Origin: Flavonifractor sp. An10
GTDB lineage: Bacteria; Bacillota; Clostridia; Oscillospirales; Oscillospiraceae
Assembly: GCF_002161215.1 (NCBI RefSeq)
Contig: NZ_NFMB01000011.1
Location: forward strand, 62,001-126,000
DNA: 64,000 nucleotides
Direction of reading: 5' to 3'
Shown here: piece by piece, positions 49,947-58,039 of the stretch
Numbering within the stretch: position 1 is the first letter of the stretch
How the letters are laid out: every line of letters begins with the position of its first letter
Position numbers and translations under genes: made by a program
The notes under the pieces: generated by a model
Databases searched by the model: none
What the model was told of the DNA's origin: nothing
Seen by the model: the letters and a program-made list of their open reading frames with translations, nothing else

Positions 49947-51287
49947 TCAGATATTGGCTCCAGCCAAATAGCGTTTCAGCAGGAAAGCGCAGAAGTAGGG
50001 GAAGGTATAGATGTTATCACTATACCCGATGTTTCCGCCGGTGAACTTAATGCCGCAGTGAATATCCGCATACTTCTCACTGCTGATCAGGGTCCTCATG
50101 GACTTGGCAGTCCCGTTCTTGGCCTTCACCTCAACAGGGATCAGGGCGCTTGCCGTTCGGACGAAGAAATCCTGTTCCAGCGTAGAATCGTCCCGTTTAT
50201 AGTAATAGAGTTTGTATCCCGCCTTGACCAGTGCTTCGCCAACCACATTTTCGTAAAGCGCGCCCTTATAGACGCCGAGATTTTTGTTGGTCCGCAGATC
50301 CTCCTGCGCTTCTTCGTCCAGCATGGCCACAAGCAGGCCGCTGTCGGCAAAGTAGATTTTATACTTGGTATCGTCATAGTTGCCCTGAAGCGGCAGCTCC
50401 GGGAAATTCAGGCAGTAGCAGATATTGACCATTCCCGCATCATCCAGCCATTCCACACAGCCTCTATAGTCACGGAAGCGAGCGCCGGAGGCAACTTTGG
50501 AGATTTGAAACTTCTTGTTGTCCTTGGCAAGCTGCACGGGAATGTGGTTGAATACATTCAAGATCCTGGTCTGGTCGATGCCCTCGGCATATTTGCGAAT
50601 GTCCTCCTTGTAGTCTGCGATCAGCTGTCTCTGTATCTCAAGCGACCCCTCAAAGGTACCTTTTACAATGAATTCACGAACAACAGCGGGCATTCCACCC
50701 AGGATGCAGTAGTCAAGGAAGAGCGAGCTGCACACCGACATCTGTACCTCGTTGAAGGGCGTGAGATTTCGCATATGCTCCAGCATATCTTCGATGAAGG
50801 CATCGTCATAGCCTTTGGCCCACAGGAATTCCTCGAAATCCAGCGAGAACATCTCGTAGTCAGACTTGTAGCCCACGCTGTTGCTCTCGATTTTCCGGTA
50901 ATTGATGCCCAGCATGGAACCGCTGCAGATCACATCGAATCTGCCGTCAATCTTGAAGAACTTCAGCGCTGTTGCAATTTCCGGAAACTCCTGCAGTTCA
51001 TCAAAGAATATCAGGGTTTCGCCCTCAATAAACCGTTTAGACGGATCCATTCTGGAGATATTCTTGATAATATCATCCGCCTTATATCCGTCCGCTGTGA
51101 TCATTTTATACTTTGGTTCTTCCACGAAGTTGATGGTGATCACACTCTGGTAATTCATCTCACCAAACCGCTTGATCGACTCGGTCTTCCCCACCTGTCG
51201 GGGCCCCTTGACGATCAGCGGCTTTCTGTCGGGGTTCGCCTTCCATTCGGCCAGGAATGCATCGATCTTTCGTTTCAAATAGAGCAT
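49947..51287 (-). CDS. AAA ATPase with DUF4143
   Basis: 446 residues. N-terminal ATPase with Walker A VKGPRQVGKTESI, Walker B TLIFFDELQEFPE and sensor CSGSMLG; middle winged helix; C-terminal DUF4143 nuclease-like domain with the ending LEQDFFVRTASALIPVEVKAKNG, a PD-(D/E)xK-like pattern. The family is widespread, often in mobile or defence regions, and its function is unclear. ATG chosen for AAGGAGG nine bases upstream. It stands alone on the minus strand between the recombinase block and the tRNA remnant. Confidence 0.85.
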   Translation of the reverse strand: MLYLKRKIDAFLAEWKANPDRKPLIVKGPRQVGKTESIKRFGEMNYQSVITINFVEEPKYKMITADGYKADDIIKNISRMDPSKRFIEGETLIFFDELQEFPEIATALKFFKIDGRFDVICSGSMLGINYRKIESNSVGYKSDYEMFSLDFEEFLWAKGYDDAFIEDMLEHMRNLTPFNEVQMSVCSSLFLDYCILGGMPAVVREFIVKGTFEGSLEIQRQLIADYKEDIRKYAEGIDQTRILNVFNHIPVQLAKDNKKFQISKVASGARFRDYRGCVEWLDDAGMVNICYCLNFPELPLQGNYDDTKYKIYFADSGLLVAMLDEEAQEDLRTNKNLGVYKGALYENVVGEALVKAGYKLYYYKRDDSTLEQDFFVRTASALIPVEVKAKNGTAKSMRTLISSEKYADIHCGIKFTGGNIGYSDNIYTFPYFCAFLLKRYLAGANI

Positions 51288-51691
51288 TTCACCCGCCTCC
51301 TTCGCCACCATTATACCGATACCCGATGGAGAAATCAATCGAAATCACAAAAAATGAGCGAGTTTTCTTTTGCGCTGCACATTTTATGAGCGAGTTGTTG
51401 GTCCGAATACACATTTTCAGTTTCCGAGCGAGCCATATCATGCCGGGGCGTATTTCTTTGTTTTATGCGGCGCAGTTTCTGCGCCACTGTTTTGAGGTGA
51501 TTGGCCTGTCATCGCCCCCTCAAACCGGGCGGAACATCTTTTAATACACAGAATCCAATCCCACACAAATCCCAAAAGACGAAAGGGTTTCTTGAAACAA
51601 GCAGGGCAAGAAAGTTCTAAAGAGGAATTGCCCAAGCAGAGGAAAGGGCCAAAGAGGACGGAAGAGTGCCGGCTGAAGGTTCCGACACACA
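51288..51691. other. Non-coding gap before the tRNA-Pro remnant
   Basis: About 400 bases. Contains a small GGCGCAG / CTGCGCC hairpin at about 51.47 kb and AT-rich sequence; no gene supported. Confidence 0.4.
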
Positions 51692-51736
51692 TTTGGGAGC
51701 AAGATGCCGGGAGTTCGAGTCTCCCCACTCGGACCA
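51692..51736 (+). pseudogene. 3' half of a tRNA-Pro; probable integration remnant
   Basis: From anticodon loop to CCA it aligns without gaps to the intact tRNA-Pro (TTTGGGAGCA shared, then T loop TTCGAGT and GGACCA) with about eight differences. T stem GGGAG/CTCCC pairs; there is no 5' half upstream. The differences are partly compensatory, so it derives from another tRNA-Pro gene, as carried in an att site. Confidence 0.7.
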
Positions 51737-51772
51737 CCTCCCCTTGGAGCACGAGCTCCAAGGGGAGGTTTT
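51737..51772 (+). terminator. Terminator after the tRNA-Pro remnant
   Basis: 14-bp stem CCTCCCCTTGGAGC over its complement, followed by TTTTCTTTG. Typical tRNA terminator, transferred with the 3' half. Confidence 0.8.
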
Positions 51773-51803
51773 CTTTGTTTTTTGGTGTAGAATTTGATAG
51801 CTA

Positions 51804-52898
51804 TTACAAATACTTCTTTACTTTTCCACAAAGATTTATCTCAAGCCCTAACCCGCAACTTCTGCATACACCTGCATTACAGTTTGAACACATTTCAGAT
51901 TGTTGTTTCCGAAATTTAGCAAAGCTCTCTGATTCCCATGCTTCTCGTAAAGTGTGTTGTTTCAAATCAACAGAAAAAGTATCGTCTTCTATTCCGAAAG
52001 AGCAAGGAAATGCGATACATCTCGAATTAATGTACATAGAAAATCTGGCCGCTTCACAGAATTCAATGGACTCTATTGCAATGCTGGATGCAAATTTGTA
52101 TATTGCAGGAGATTGGCAAGTATCAAATCCGTATCTCCAACTACTGTCTGCTGATGCAACTAAGCGAAGCAACTCAAGATAATCTGGATCTCCACAATCT
52201 ATGACATGCTTTCGAGATGCAAGTCCTATTGGCTTATAGAGCAAAAACACTACAGCGTTAATTCCTTTGGGAAATACACCATTTTTCACTCTATAAATCG
52301 CTTCTTTTATGCTTTTTTTCGAAAGAACGTAATGGACATTAGTAATACAGCCCGCCTTAACAAAACGTTCCAATGCCGAAATTGTTGAGGGGTTATCTTC
52401 ATTGCCGTATTTATCAAGTTTAGAATAGTAAGACACCGCTACAGCCCCACAGTATTTTTTTGTTAGTTCAATTTCCTTATCAGTTAGTGCGTAACCACTT
52501 GTAGTATAATTTGGAACTATTCTATTCTCTCTTGTGATGTGTAGTATGTCAGGAAAGAATTCATGTTTATTAGGATCTCCTGCACCGCCCAAAGCTATTT
52601 GAAATACTCGTCCCTTACATTGATTGATTATTGCGGAATAATCATCGAAATCCATATTTTTCTCGCATGATGATATTCCACGTTGATAGCAATCTACACC
52701 AGCGTTGCGACAAAGACCCGTTTTACCCGCATCACATGCACCCATAATACCGATGTCAATTAACTCCGGGAAAGAACGCATAGGGGGTAACTGTCCAGTT
52801 TCAATGCCATTATCTAATATGTTACTTCTTATAAGAGTTCCTGTTTCATCATTGAACAGCTCAATAAATCCAAATCGATTGTCCTTGTAGTAAATCAT
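51804..52898 (-). CDS. Radical SAM/SPASM-like enzyme with unusual cysteine spacing
   Basis: 364 residues. IDIGIMGACDAGKTGLC, then six residues and CYQRG, gives C-x7-C-x6-C-Y where the classic cluster motif is CxxxCxxC. QIALGGAGDPNKHEF fits the SAM-contacting GGE-P strand and AVSYY a later barrel strand. The C-terminus has CSNC...CRSCG...C as in SPASM auxiliary-cluster domains. Enzymes of this type modify peptides or proteins through radical chemistry. The start ATG overlaps the stop of the 132-aa gene as TAATG, so the two are coupled and that protein is a candidate substrate. Last gene of the operon; AT-rich. Confidence 0.7.
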   Translation of the reverse strand: MIYYKDNRFGFIELFNDETGTLIRSNILDNGIETGQLPPMRSFPELIDIGIMGACDAGKTGLCRNAGVDCYQRGISSCEKNMDFDDYSAIINQCKGRVFQIALGGAGDPNKHEFFPDILHITRENRIVPNYTTSGYALTDKEIELTKKYCGAVAVSYYSKLDKYGNEDNPSTISALERFVKAGCITNVHYVLSKKSIKEAIYRVKNGVFPKGINAVVFLLYKPIGLASRKHVIDCGDPDYLELLRLVASADSSWRYGFDTCQSPAIYKFASSIAIESIEFCEAARFSMYINSRCIAFPCSFGIEDDTFSVDLKQHTLREAWESESFAKFRKQQSEMCSNCNAGVCRSCGLGLEINLCGKVKKYL

Positions 52899-53296
52899 TA
52901 CCAACCACAGTTCTTTCCATCCATATAGAAATCTTTTTCGTCAATTACAAAAGAATCTGTTGTCATGAAAGAAGTCAAGTAATCGTCATCAGAATTGGTG
53001 TGACCGATATAAGTGTGATAGCCCTTTTTCGACATCTTTTTGAACTTTTCAGCACTCTCTTTCCCGAAAATCTTTAGAATATTTTCATAATTGATTTGAT
53101 CAACCTCAAACCAACGAACTCCAGATTTTGTTGCACTAACGATATCATCAACCAGAGAAAATGCAGCAGCGCTTATGCTTGAGCCCTTTCTAAAGCCGAG
53201 CTTTTCGAGCAAATAATCACTACTCAATTCTTCTTTACTAATAATCATAAAGTTCGTGGAAGAACTATTTGTTACAAACCCATCTCTAATTATCAT
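52898..53296 (-). CDS. 132-aa protein with N-terminal GFVTNSSSTNF motif
   Basis: Starts MIIRDGFVTNSSSTNFMII. A Ser/Asn-rich motif of this form at the extreme N-terminus recurs in small proteins of unknown function in bacteria and phages (from memory, not checked). The remainder is a small alpha/beta protein ending KNCGW. No signal or membrane segment. It overlaps the 123-aa gene upstream by 11 bases and the radical SAM gene downstream by one. Position suggests a substrate, effector or sensor of the system; the Ser/Thr/Asn run is a possible site of modification (inference). Confidence 0.65.
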   Translation of the reverse strand: MIIRDGFVTNSSSTNFMIISKEELSSDYLLEKLGFRKGSSISAAAFSLVDDIVSATKSGVRWFEVDQINYENILKIFGKESAEKFKKMSKKGYHTYIGHTNSDDDYLTSFMTTDSFVIDEKDFYMDGKNCGW

Positions 53297-53657
53297 CGAT
53301 ATACGCTCCCATATATTTTCGAAATGTACCTTTTATAGCTTCGTCCTCTAACAAATCAGTTATATGCCCATCGGCTTCAAAAGTAAGTGATTTATGACAT
53401 AGTAGCAAGGATTTTTTGTCTTTGATTTCGTTGGGAAACAGATTAAATTTTTTCTCTAAAAAGGATTCGAAGTCTGAAAATTCTTTTCGATAGTACAAAA
53501 AATACTCAAGATGCAGGTTGATGGCACCTCTGCAGTAATAATCGTAAATTCGTTCCACTATTGACCCTGCATAACTTTTTCTTTTTACTCCAAAAAAATG
53601 GCATATACCAATCAGGGACATTCTTGGAGTTTTCTTGAAAAAAACCTCATTATTCAT
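53286..53657 (-). CDS. 123-aa protein of unknown function
   Basis: Basic, predicted mostly helical (SLIGICHFFGVKRKSYAGSIVERIYDYYCRG). No family recognised, no membrane segment. A good AGGGATACC-spaced ribosome binding site precedes the ATG, which overlaps the NTPase gene by eight bases. As a small partner placed directly after a STAND-type NTPase it could be an adaptor or regulator (inference). Confidence 0.6.
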   Translation of the reverse strand: MNNEVFFKKTPRMSLIGICHFFGVKRKSYAGSIVERIYDYYCRGAINLHLEYFLYYRKEFSDFESFLEKKFNLFPNEIKDKKSLLLCHKSLTFEADGHITDLLEDEAIKGTFRKYMGAYIDDN

Positions 53658-55929
53658 GGTATCCCTCCGATTTCAACATGTCCATTAGTATCTGAAGCGC
53701 ATTTTGATCAGTTGGTTTTGGCGTCATCCAGTCTTTGAATTCACTTACAAGTAATTTTATTGGATTGCAAAGGTCACTTTCCTGAATCTGTTTAAAAAAA
53801 TCTTCGTTCATGACGAATTCATGGTATTCTTTAAGTGCAAACTCCGTTGGGTCGTACGCTGCCAAGATGGTAACCATAATTTTCAAACTTTCAGATAGCG
53901 TTCCATTATTCTTTTTAATAGCGTCAAGCCACTCCTTTAGATTATCGACTCTGCGTTCCTTGTAAGAATGAGAATAATATTTTTCTACTTTGTCATCGAA
54001 AAAGTATTTCAGAATTTTTTCAGGGGTCTCATCATTTTCACAACGAAGCAAAATATCGATGGCCAAGTGGATATTTGGCTTAAACCCAGAATATTCGTTC
54101 CCTAAAAGGAACCAGAATATCTCCCAGTAATGACTGCAGTCGTTTTCCACACAATGCAGGATGTAGTCAATTTCAAACGAAGCAATATTGTCACCTTCAG
54201 AAAAAACCAATGAAAAGCCAAAATTATTAAATGTTCTTTGTCTGTACAGGTCACGTTTCTCCCAATCTAAGATACTCTGTACATCTGATTCACCAAATGT
54301 TTTTAGAATCTTTTCACACAAATCGGTCCTCGCAGTCATCCTAAAATGATGATATGCATATTTGACCATTCCCTCAACAGGTGATAACCTTTGCTCGAAG
54401 AGTTTTGTCACATTTGAAAAGAATGCTACATATTTCGAGGAAGATTTGCTCTCATCTAAGGTTAAAAGATATCTTGCCAAGCAAAAATCTCGTAACTCAT
54501 CAAAGACAAAGTAGACATACTCTTCTTCGTGCTCGGTAATACCTGTTCCAGCATGAACAGAGCGACTGATTATCAAATTGTTATCCAACAAATTTCTCAA
54601 AGAGTCCAGTTCATCAAATGATAAGTGCAATTCTTCTATTGGAATTTGATCAAACTGAAATTCGGCAAACATATATCGAGCAATACTATTAACAACCGCA
54701 CTTAGATCAACTCCCATATTCTCAGAAGCAATTTTATCAAAATAGAGCTTATATATTTCTGCGTTTCGAAACTCCAGCATACATTCATCACGGCTGCTGT
54801 TTACTTCAAAGAAAATACGAGTCAAAAACAAGGAATTCCTTAGTTTCTCCCGTGTTTCAAGGGAAAACGGTCCACGGACGTTAAAATACTCCATGTATGC
54901 CTTTATCATCTTCATAGTTGCTCGCTCATCATACTCTGCTTCCTGCAAATTAAAAATGTAAGGCACCTCTTCACCAGCAGAAAACAGAGCCTTATAACGA
55001 GAATCAAAGTATTCACGTCTGCAAGTCAAAAGTATTCGAATACGGCCATATTTTGAAAATGTTTCGAGCAGTGTTGCAATGCTATTTGTAAAAACCTCCC
55101 GATCATTTTCATTAATTGCATCGATAAATATATAGAAATACTTTCTTTGAAAGAAGAGCATCAGAGATATTAATCTCAAATAAAGCAATGTTATATTTCG
55201 TAGTTTAGGAAGGATAGGGAGCTTTTTAGTGATATATTCTGTGCAATCTTCCTTGATATCTCTCGAATTCACAAGTAGGCAGGGCATTTTGTTGGCAACT
55301 GCAACTTCAGCCATTCGGCACAAAAGGTTGGTTTTCCCATTACCAGCGCTCCCCACAAGAATCACATTTTTCTGACTCATTATAGTACATAAATCTTGCA
55401 AATGCTTAACAGCATAGACATGTTTATATGTACTATTAGTAATTGCCCAGACGACCTCTCCATGTTCAGCATGTAACTCTTTGCTTTCTTTTCTTAACAT
55501 CTCAAGTTCGTCATGCATGACAGACAGTGCAGAGTTTAGCTGTGAAAATGGCGCAAAGTAAGATAGGGTATATTTTATGCCAGATCCGAGCAATTGCTTT
55601 AGTCGTTTCCCTTCGTATCCATGAAACAGATGATTGTATTGCCTAATAATACGATGCTTCCATCTATACGAAAATATGAAATAGCGTAGGTACTCCATTG
55701 AATTGTTTAATTCAATGTATATTGACGGAAGATATTTTCCATCTTTTTGAAACCGCTGAATTTGTGCTTTAGTTGCTTTATTTACTCTATTAGTAAATGT
55801 AAGAACACAAAAAGCAAATGCAAGTACCAAAGCCCCTGTAACAATAAGTCCCCAAGCAGTTTGCACTGTACCTATACCGTCTATGATGTTTTTTAATTCA
55901 GTACAGCCACTAACAGTCTTTTCTTTCAT
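53650..55929 (-). CDS. Membrane-anchored NACHT/STAND-type NTPase
   Basis: 759 residues. One membrane segment near the N-terminus (about 25-46), a coiled region, then a NACHT-like module: Walker A LVGSAGNGKTNLL (about 193-200), Walker B YIFIDAINEND (about 268-275), sensor LLTCRREYF (about 303-308) and the winged-helix signature FVFDELRDFCLARYLL (about 475-490). The C-terminal 250 residues are helical and would be the sensing part. STAND NTPases of this build act as immune switches in bacteria. ATG chosen for AAGGTG six bases upstream. First gene of the four-gene operon; strongly AT-rich, so acquired. Confidence 0.8.
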   Translation of the reverse strand: MKEKTVSGCTELKNIIDGIGTVQTAWGLIVTGALVLAFAFCVLTFTNRVNKATKAQIQRFQKDGKYLPSIYIELNNSMEYLRYFIFSYRWKHRIIRQYNHLFHGYEGKRLKQLLGSGIKYTLSYFAPFSQLNSALSVMHDELEMLRKESKELHAEHGEVVWAITNSTYKHVYAVKHLQDLCTIMSQKNVILVGSAGNGKTNLLCRMAEVAVANKMPCLLVNSRDIKEDCTEYITKKLPILPKLRNITLLYLRLISLMLFFQRKYFYIFIDAINENDREVFTNSIATLLETFSKYGRIRILLTCRREYFDSRYKALFSAGEEVPYIFNLQEAEYDERATMKMIKAYMEYFNVRGPFSLETREKLRNSLFLTRIFFEVNSSRDECMLEFRNAEIYKLYFDKIASENMGVDLSAVVNSIARYMFAEFQFDQIPIEELHLSFDELDSLRNLLDNNLIISRSVHAGTGITEHEEEYVYFVFDELRDFCLARYLLTLDESKSSSKYVAFFSNVTKLFEQRLSPVEGMVKYAYHHFRMTARTDLCEKILKTFGESDVQSILDWEKRDLYRQRTFNNFGFSLVFSEGDNIASFEIDYILHCVENDCSHYWEIFWFLLGNEYSGFKPNIHLAIDILLRCENDETPEKILKYFFDDKVEKYYSHSYKERRVDNLKEWLDAIKKNNGTLSESLKIMVTILAAYDPTEFALKEYHEFVMNEDFFKQIQESDLCNPIKLLVSEFKDWMTPKPTDQNALQILMDMLKSEGYHE

Positions 55930-55968
55930 AGATAACACCTTCGCTCAATGCCAAATGTTTCAATTGGT

Positions 55969-55998
55969 AAAAAAGCCGCATGGAGATCCCACACGGCT
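55969..55998 (-). terminator. Leader terminator (attenuator-like) before the NTPase operon
   Basis: AGCCG...CGGCT hairpin with an inner TGG/CCA pair and six T on the minus strand. It lies about 20 bases after the predicted transcription start and 40 bases before the ATG, so it would stop most transcripts of the operon unless bypassed. Confidence 0.6.
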
Positions 55999-56021
55999 GA
56001 TTTGATACCTGCTATCTGCAA

Positions 56022-56381
56022 TTAATTATATACTAAATATCGTGCCAATTCAACAGATAGTATTATCGCTAATGTAGTTTTGGCCAGGCCATCGGTGTGC
56101 GGAACAAAATTACGATCAATCTCACCACTAAAAATGAATAGGCTAATGACATGGGAGGGTTGTAAAAATTTTGAAACCCGCCCATGCTTGTCTATATGGT
56201 GATGACACGGTGCCTCGAAGGCAGTGGAGACTTCGGAAATTTCGCTGAGGGATATACCGGTGGCCTTTGTGTACATCTTCAAGGGCACATCCAAGATCAG
56301 CATCTTCAGATTTGTCAGAACGTATTCTTCAAAGGGGTTGTCGAGCAAAGATATATAGATACCACCGAACCAAGTTCTCAC
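56022..56381 (-). CDS. Doubtful 119-codon reading frame
   Basis: Sequence such as MRTWFGGIYISLLDN and GLAKTTLAIILSVELARYL resembles no family I know. Its 3' end overlaps the predicted operon promoter and no clear ribosome binding site precedes it. It may be a gene remnant at the edge of element B or chance. The rest of the gap between 55.93 and 56.45 kb holds only the promoter and leader terminator. Confidence 0.25.
   Translation of the reverse strand: MRTWFGGIYISLLDNPFEEYVLTNLKMLILDVPLKMYTKATGISLSEISEVSTAFEAPCHHHIDKHGRVSKFLQPSHVISLFIFSGEIDRNFVPHTDGLAKTTLAIILSVELARYLVYN
56025..56053 (-). promoter_or_regulatory. Sigma-A promoter of the NTPase-radical SAM operon
   Basis: Minus strand TTGAAT, 17 bases, TATAAT. 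Confidence 0.7.
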
Positions 56382-56452
56382 CAGCCACCGTGTCCTACTC
56401 TACTTCACCGTCTCTCCGACTGTGCTTAGATAGTTTCTCTGCAATCGCCAAG

Positions 56453-58039
56453 TCATTTTATCTCGCCCACTACTAACATCCCCCTGATCATCTCATACCA
56501 TTTTGCCGCCGTATGCCGGGTCACCCCGGAACCCCGGGCGATCACGCTGTAATTTGTCTCGTCCGGATGGAACTTCATATACGTCCAGATCTTCTTCTGT
56601 GTTTTGGTGAGCTTGTCCGGCGGGGTGACGCCCCGTGCTTGGTTCCGCAGAGCCTGCCGCTCCGCGTTCATCCGCTGAATCAGCGCCTTCAGCTTCGCCT
56701 CACACTCGTCCCGGGTGTGGGCGTAGACGCATTTGGAATGCTTGGTGCCGTCCGGCCAGGTGGGGGAGTAGCGGCCCTCAAACAGGTGGTCGTTGATCTG
56801 TGTGATGCACCCGATTCCGGGCTTCCGGGTCTTTCTCAGCACCGGCTGGAAGTCTGCGGCCGGGTTTTGCTCTGCCTGAACGGATTCCTCCCGCACCTCG
56901 TTGCCCAGCCCCCGGTCGATCTTGGCCGCCGCCTCGGTCTGCATATCCCCGGTGACGTGGGTGTAGATGTCCAGGGTAGTGGCCGCCGACACATGGCCCA
57001 GCATGGCGGAGAGGGTCTTCACATCCATGCCGTTTTCCAGGGATAATGTGGCAAAAGTATGCCGTAAATCATGAAATCTGATTCTCTTACACCCGGCCCG
57101 CTCCAGAATGATCTGGAGCCGTCGGCGCACCGCTCCCGGCGTCATGGGCATATTCTCTTTGACCGGGGAGGGAAACATCCATCTGGAGTCCACCATTTCC
57201 CGGTACTGCCACAGCACCTCCACCACGCCGGGCGGCAGGACCAGCCTGCGGATGGAGGCGCGGGTCTTCGGGACGCTCACCTGGAGCTGTCCCCTCACCT
57301 CGTAGACCTGCTTGTTCACGGTCAGGGTCCCGGTCTTGAAGTCCAGGTCGTCCCACTGGAGGGCCAGCAGTTCGCCCCGCCGCAGGCCGGTGCATAAGTC
57401 CAGAAGGAACAACTCGTAGTAGCCCTCCGCTTGGGCCTGGATGAGAAACCGCTGGAGCTCCTCCCGGCCCAGAACCTGCATTTCCCTGCCCCGCTTGGGC
57501 GGCAGCTTGCAGCCCACCGCCGGGTTGGTGCGGATCAGTTCCTCCTGCACCGCCTTTTCCAGAGCGGACCGGCAGGCGGCGTGGAGGCCGCGCACCATGG
57601 AGTCGGACAGCCCCTTGCCGAACTGCTCCGTGCGAATGAGCCGCCCGCCCGTTTTCATCCGGGCATAGAACTGTTGGAGGTCCTTCTGAGCCAGCTGGTT
57701 CAGGGGGATCTTCCCCAGCTCCGGGATGATGTGCTGATAGATCTTCGCCTCGTAGTTGGCCTGGGTGGTGGGGCGAATCTGGGGCTTGACGTAGTTCTGA
57801 TACCAGAAGTCCAGCCACTCCCCGAAGGGCATCTCCGGCCGGACCTTCTCCGTCCTGGGACCGGTCACCGTCTCCCGGAGCTGCTTCAGCTTTTCCTGGC
57901 ACTCCCGTTTCGTCTTGGCCAGGACGTTTTTTGTCCTGGGCAGGCCCTTCTCGTCGTAGCCGATGACCACCCGGCCCTCCCAGCGGCCGTCCTTGCGCTG
58001 GCGGACGGAACCCTCGCCCTTTTTCCGGCGCTTAGCCAT
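56453..58039 (-). CDS. int: Tyrosine recombinase with C-terminal extension
   Basis: 528 residues. AP2-like arm-binding domain (KGEGSVRQRKDGRWEGRVVIGYD), core-binding domain, catalytic domain with TGLRRGELLALQWDD, RFHDLRHTFAT, LGHVSAAT and LDIYTHVT. After a normal end near residue 400 comes a second AP2-like block (HLFEGRYSPTWPDGTKHSK, then AHTRDECEAKLKAL) and a winged helix-turn-helix (TKTQKKIWTYMKFHP, NYSVIARGSGVTRHTAAKWYE). The extension is unusual and may bind additional arm sites or act as a repressor. It overlaps the preceding integrase gene by eight bases. Confidence 0.9.
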   Translation of the reverse strand: MAKRRKKGEGSVRQRKDGRWEGRVVIGYDEKGLPRTKNVLAKTKRECQEKLKQLRETVTGPRTEKVRPEMPFGEWLDFWYQNYVKPQIRPTTQANYEAKIYQHIIPELGKIPLNQLAQKDLQQFYARMKTGGRLIRTEQFGKGLSDSMVRGLHAACRSALEKAVQEELIRTNPAVGCKLPPKRGREMQVLGREELQRFLIQAQAEGYYELFLLDLCTGLRRGELLALQWDDLDFKTGTLTVNKQVYEVRGQLQVSVPKTRASIRRLVLPPGVVEVLWQYREMVDSRWMFPSPVKENMPMTPGAVRRRLQIILERAGCKRIRFHDLRHTFATLSLENGMDVKTLSAMLGHVSAATTLDIYTHVTGDMQTEAAAKIDRGLGNEVREESVQAEQNPAADFQPVLRKTRKPGIGCITQINDHLFEGRYSPTWPDGTKHSKCVYAHTRDECEAKLKALIQRMNAERQALRNQARGVTPPDKLTKTQKKIWTYMKFHPDETNYSVIARGSGVTRHTAAKWYEMIRGMLVVGEIK

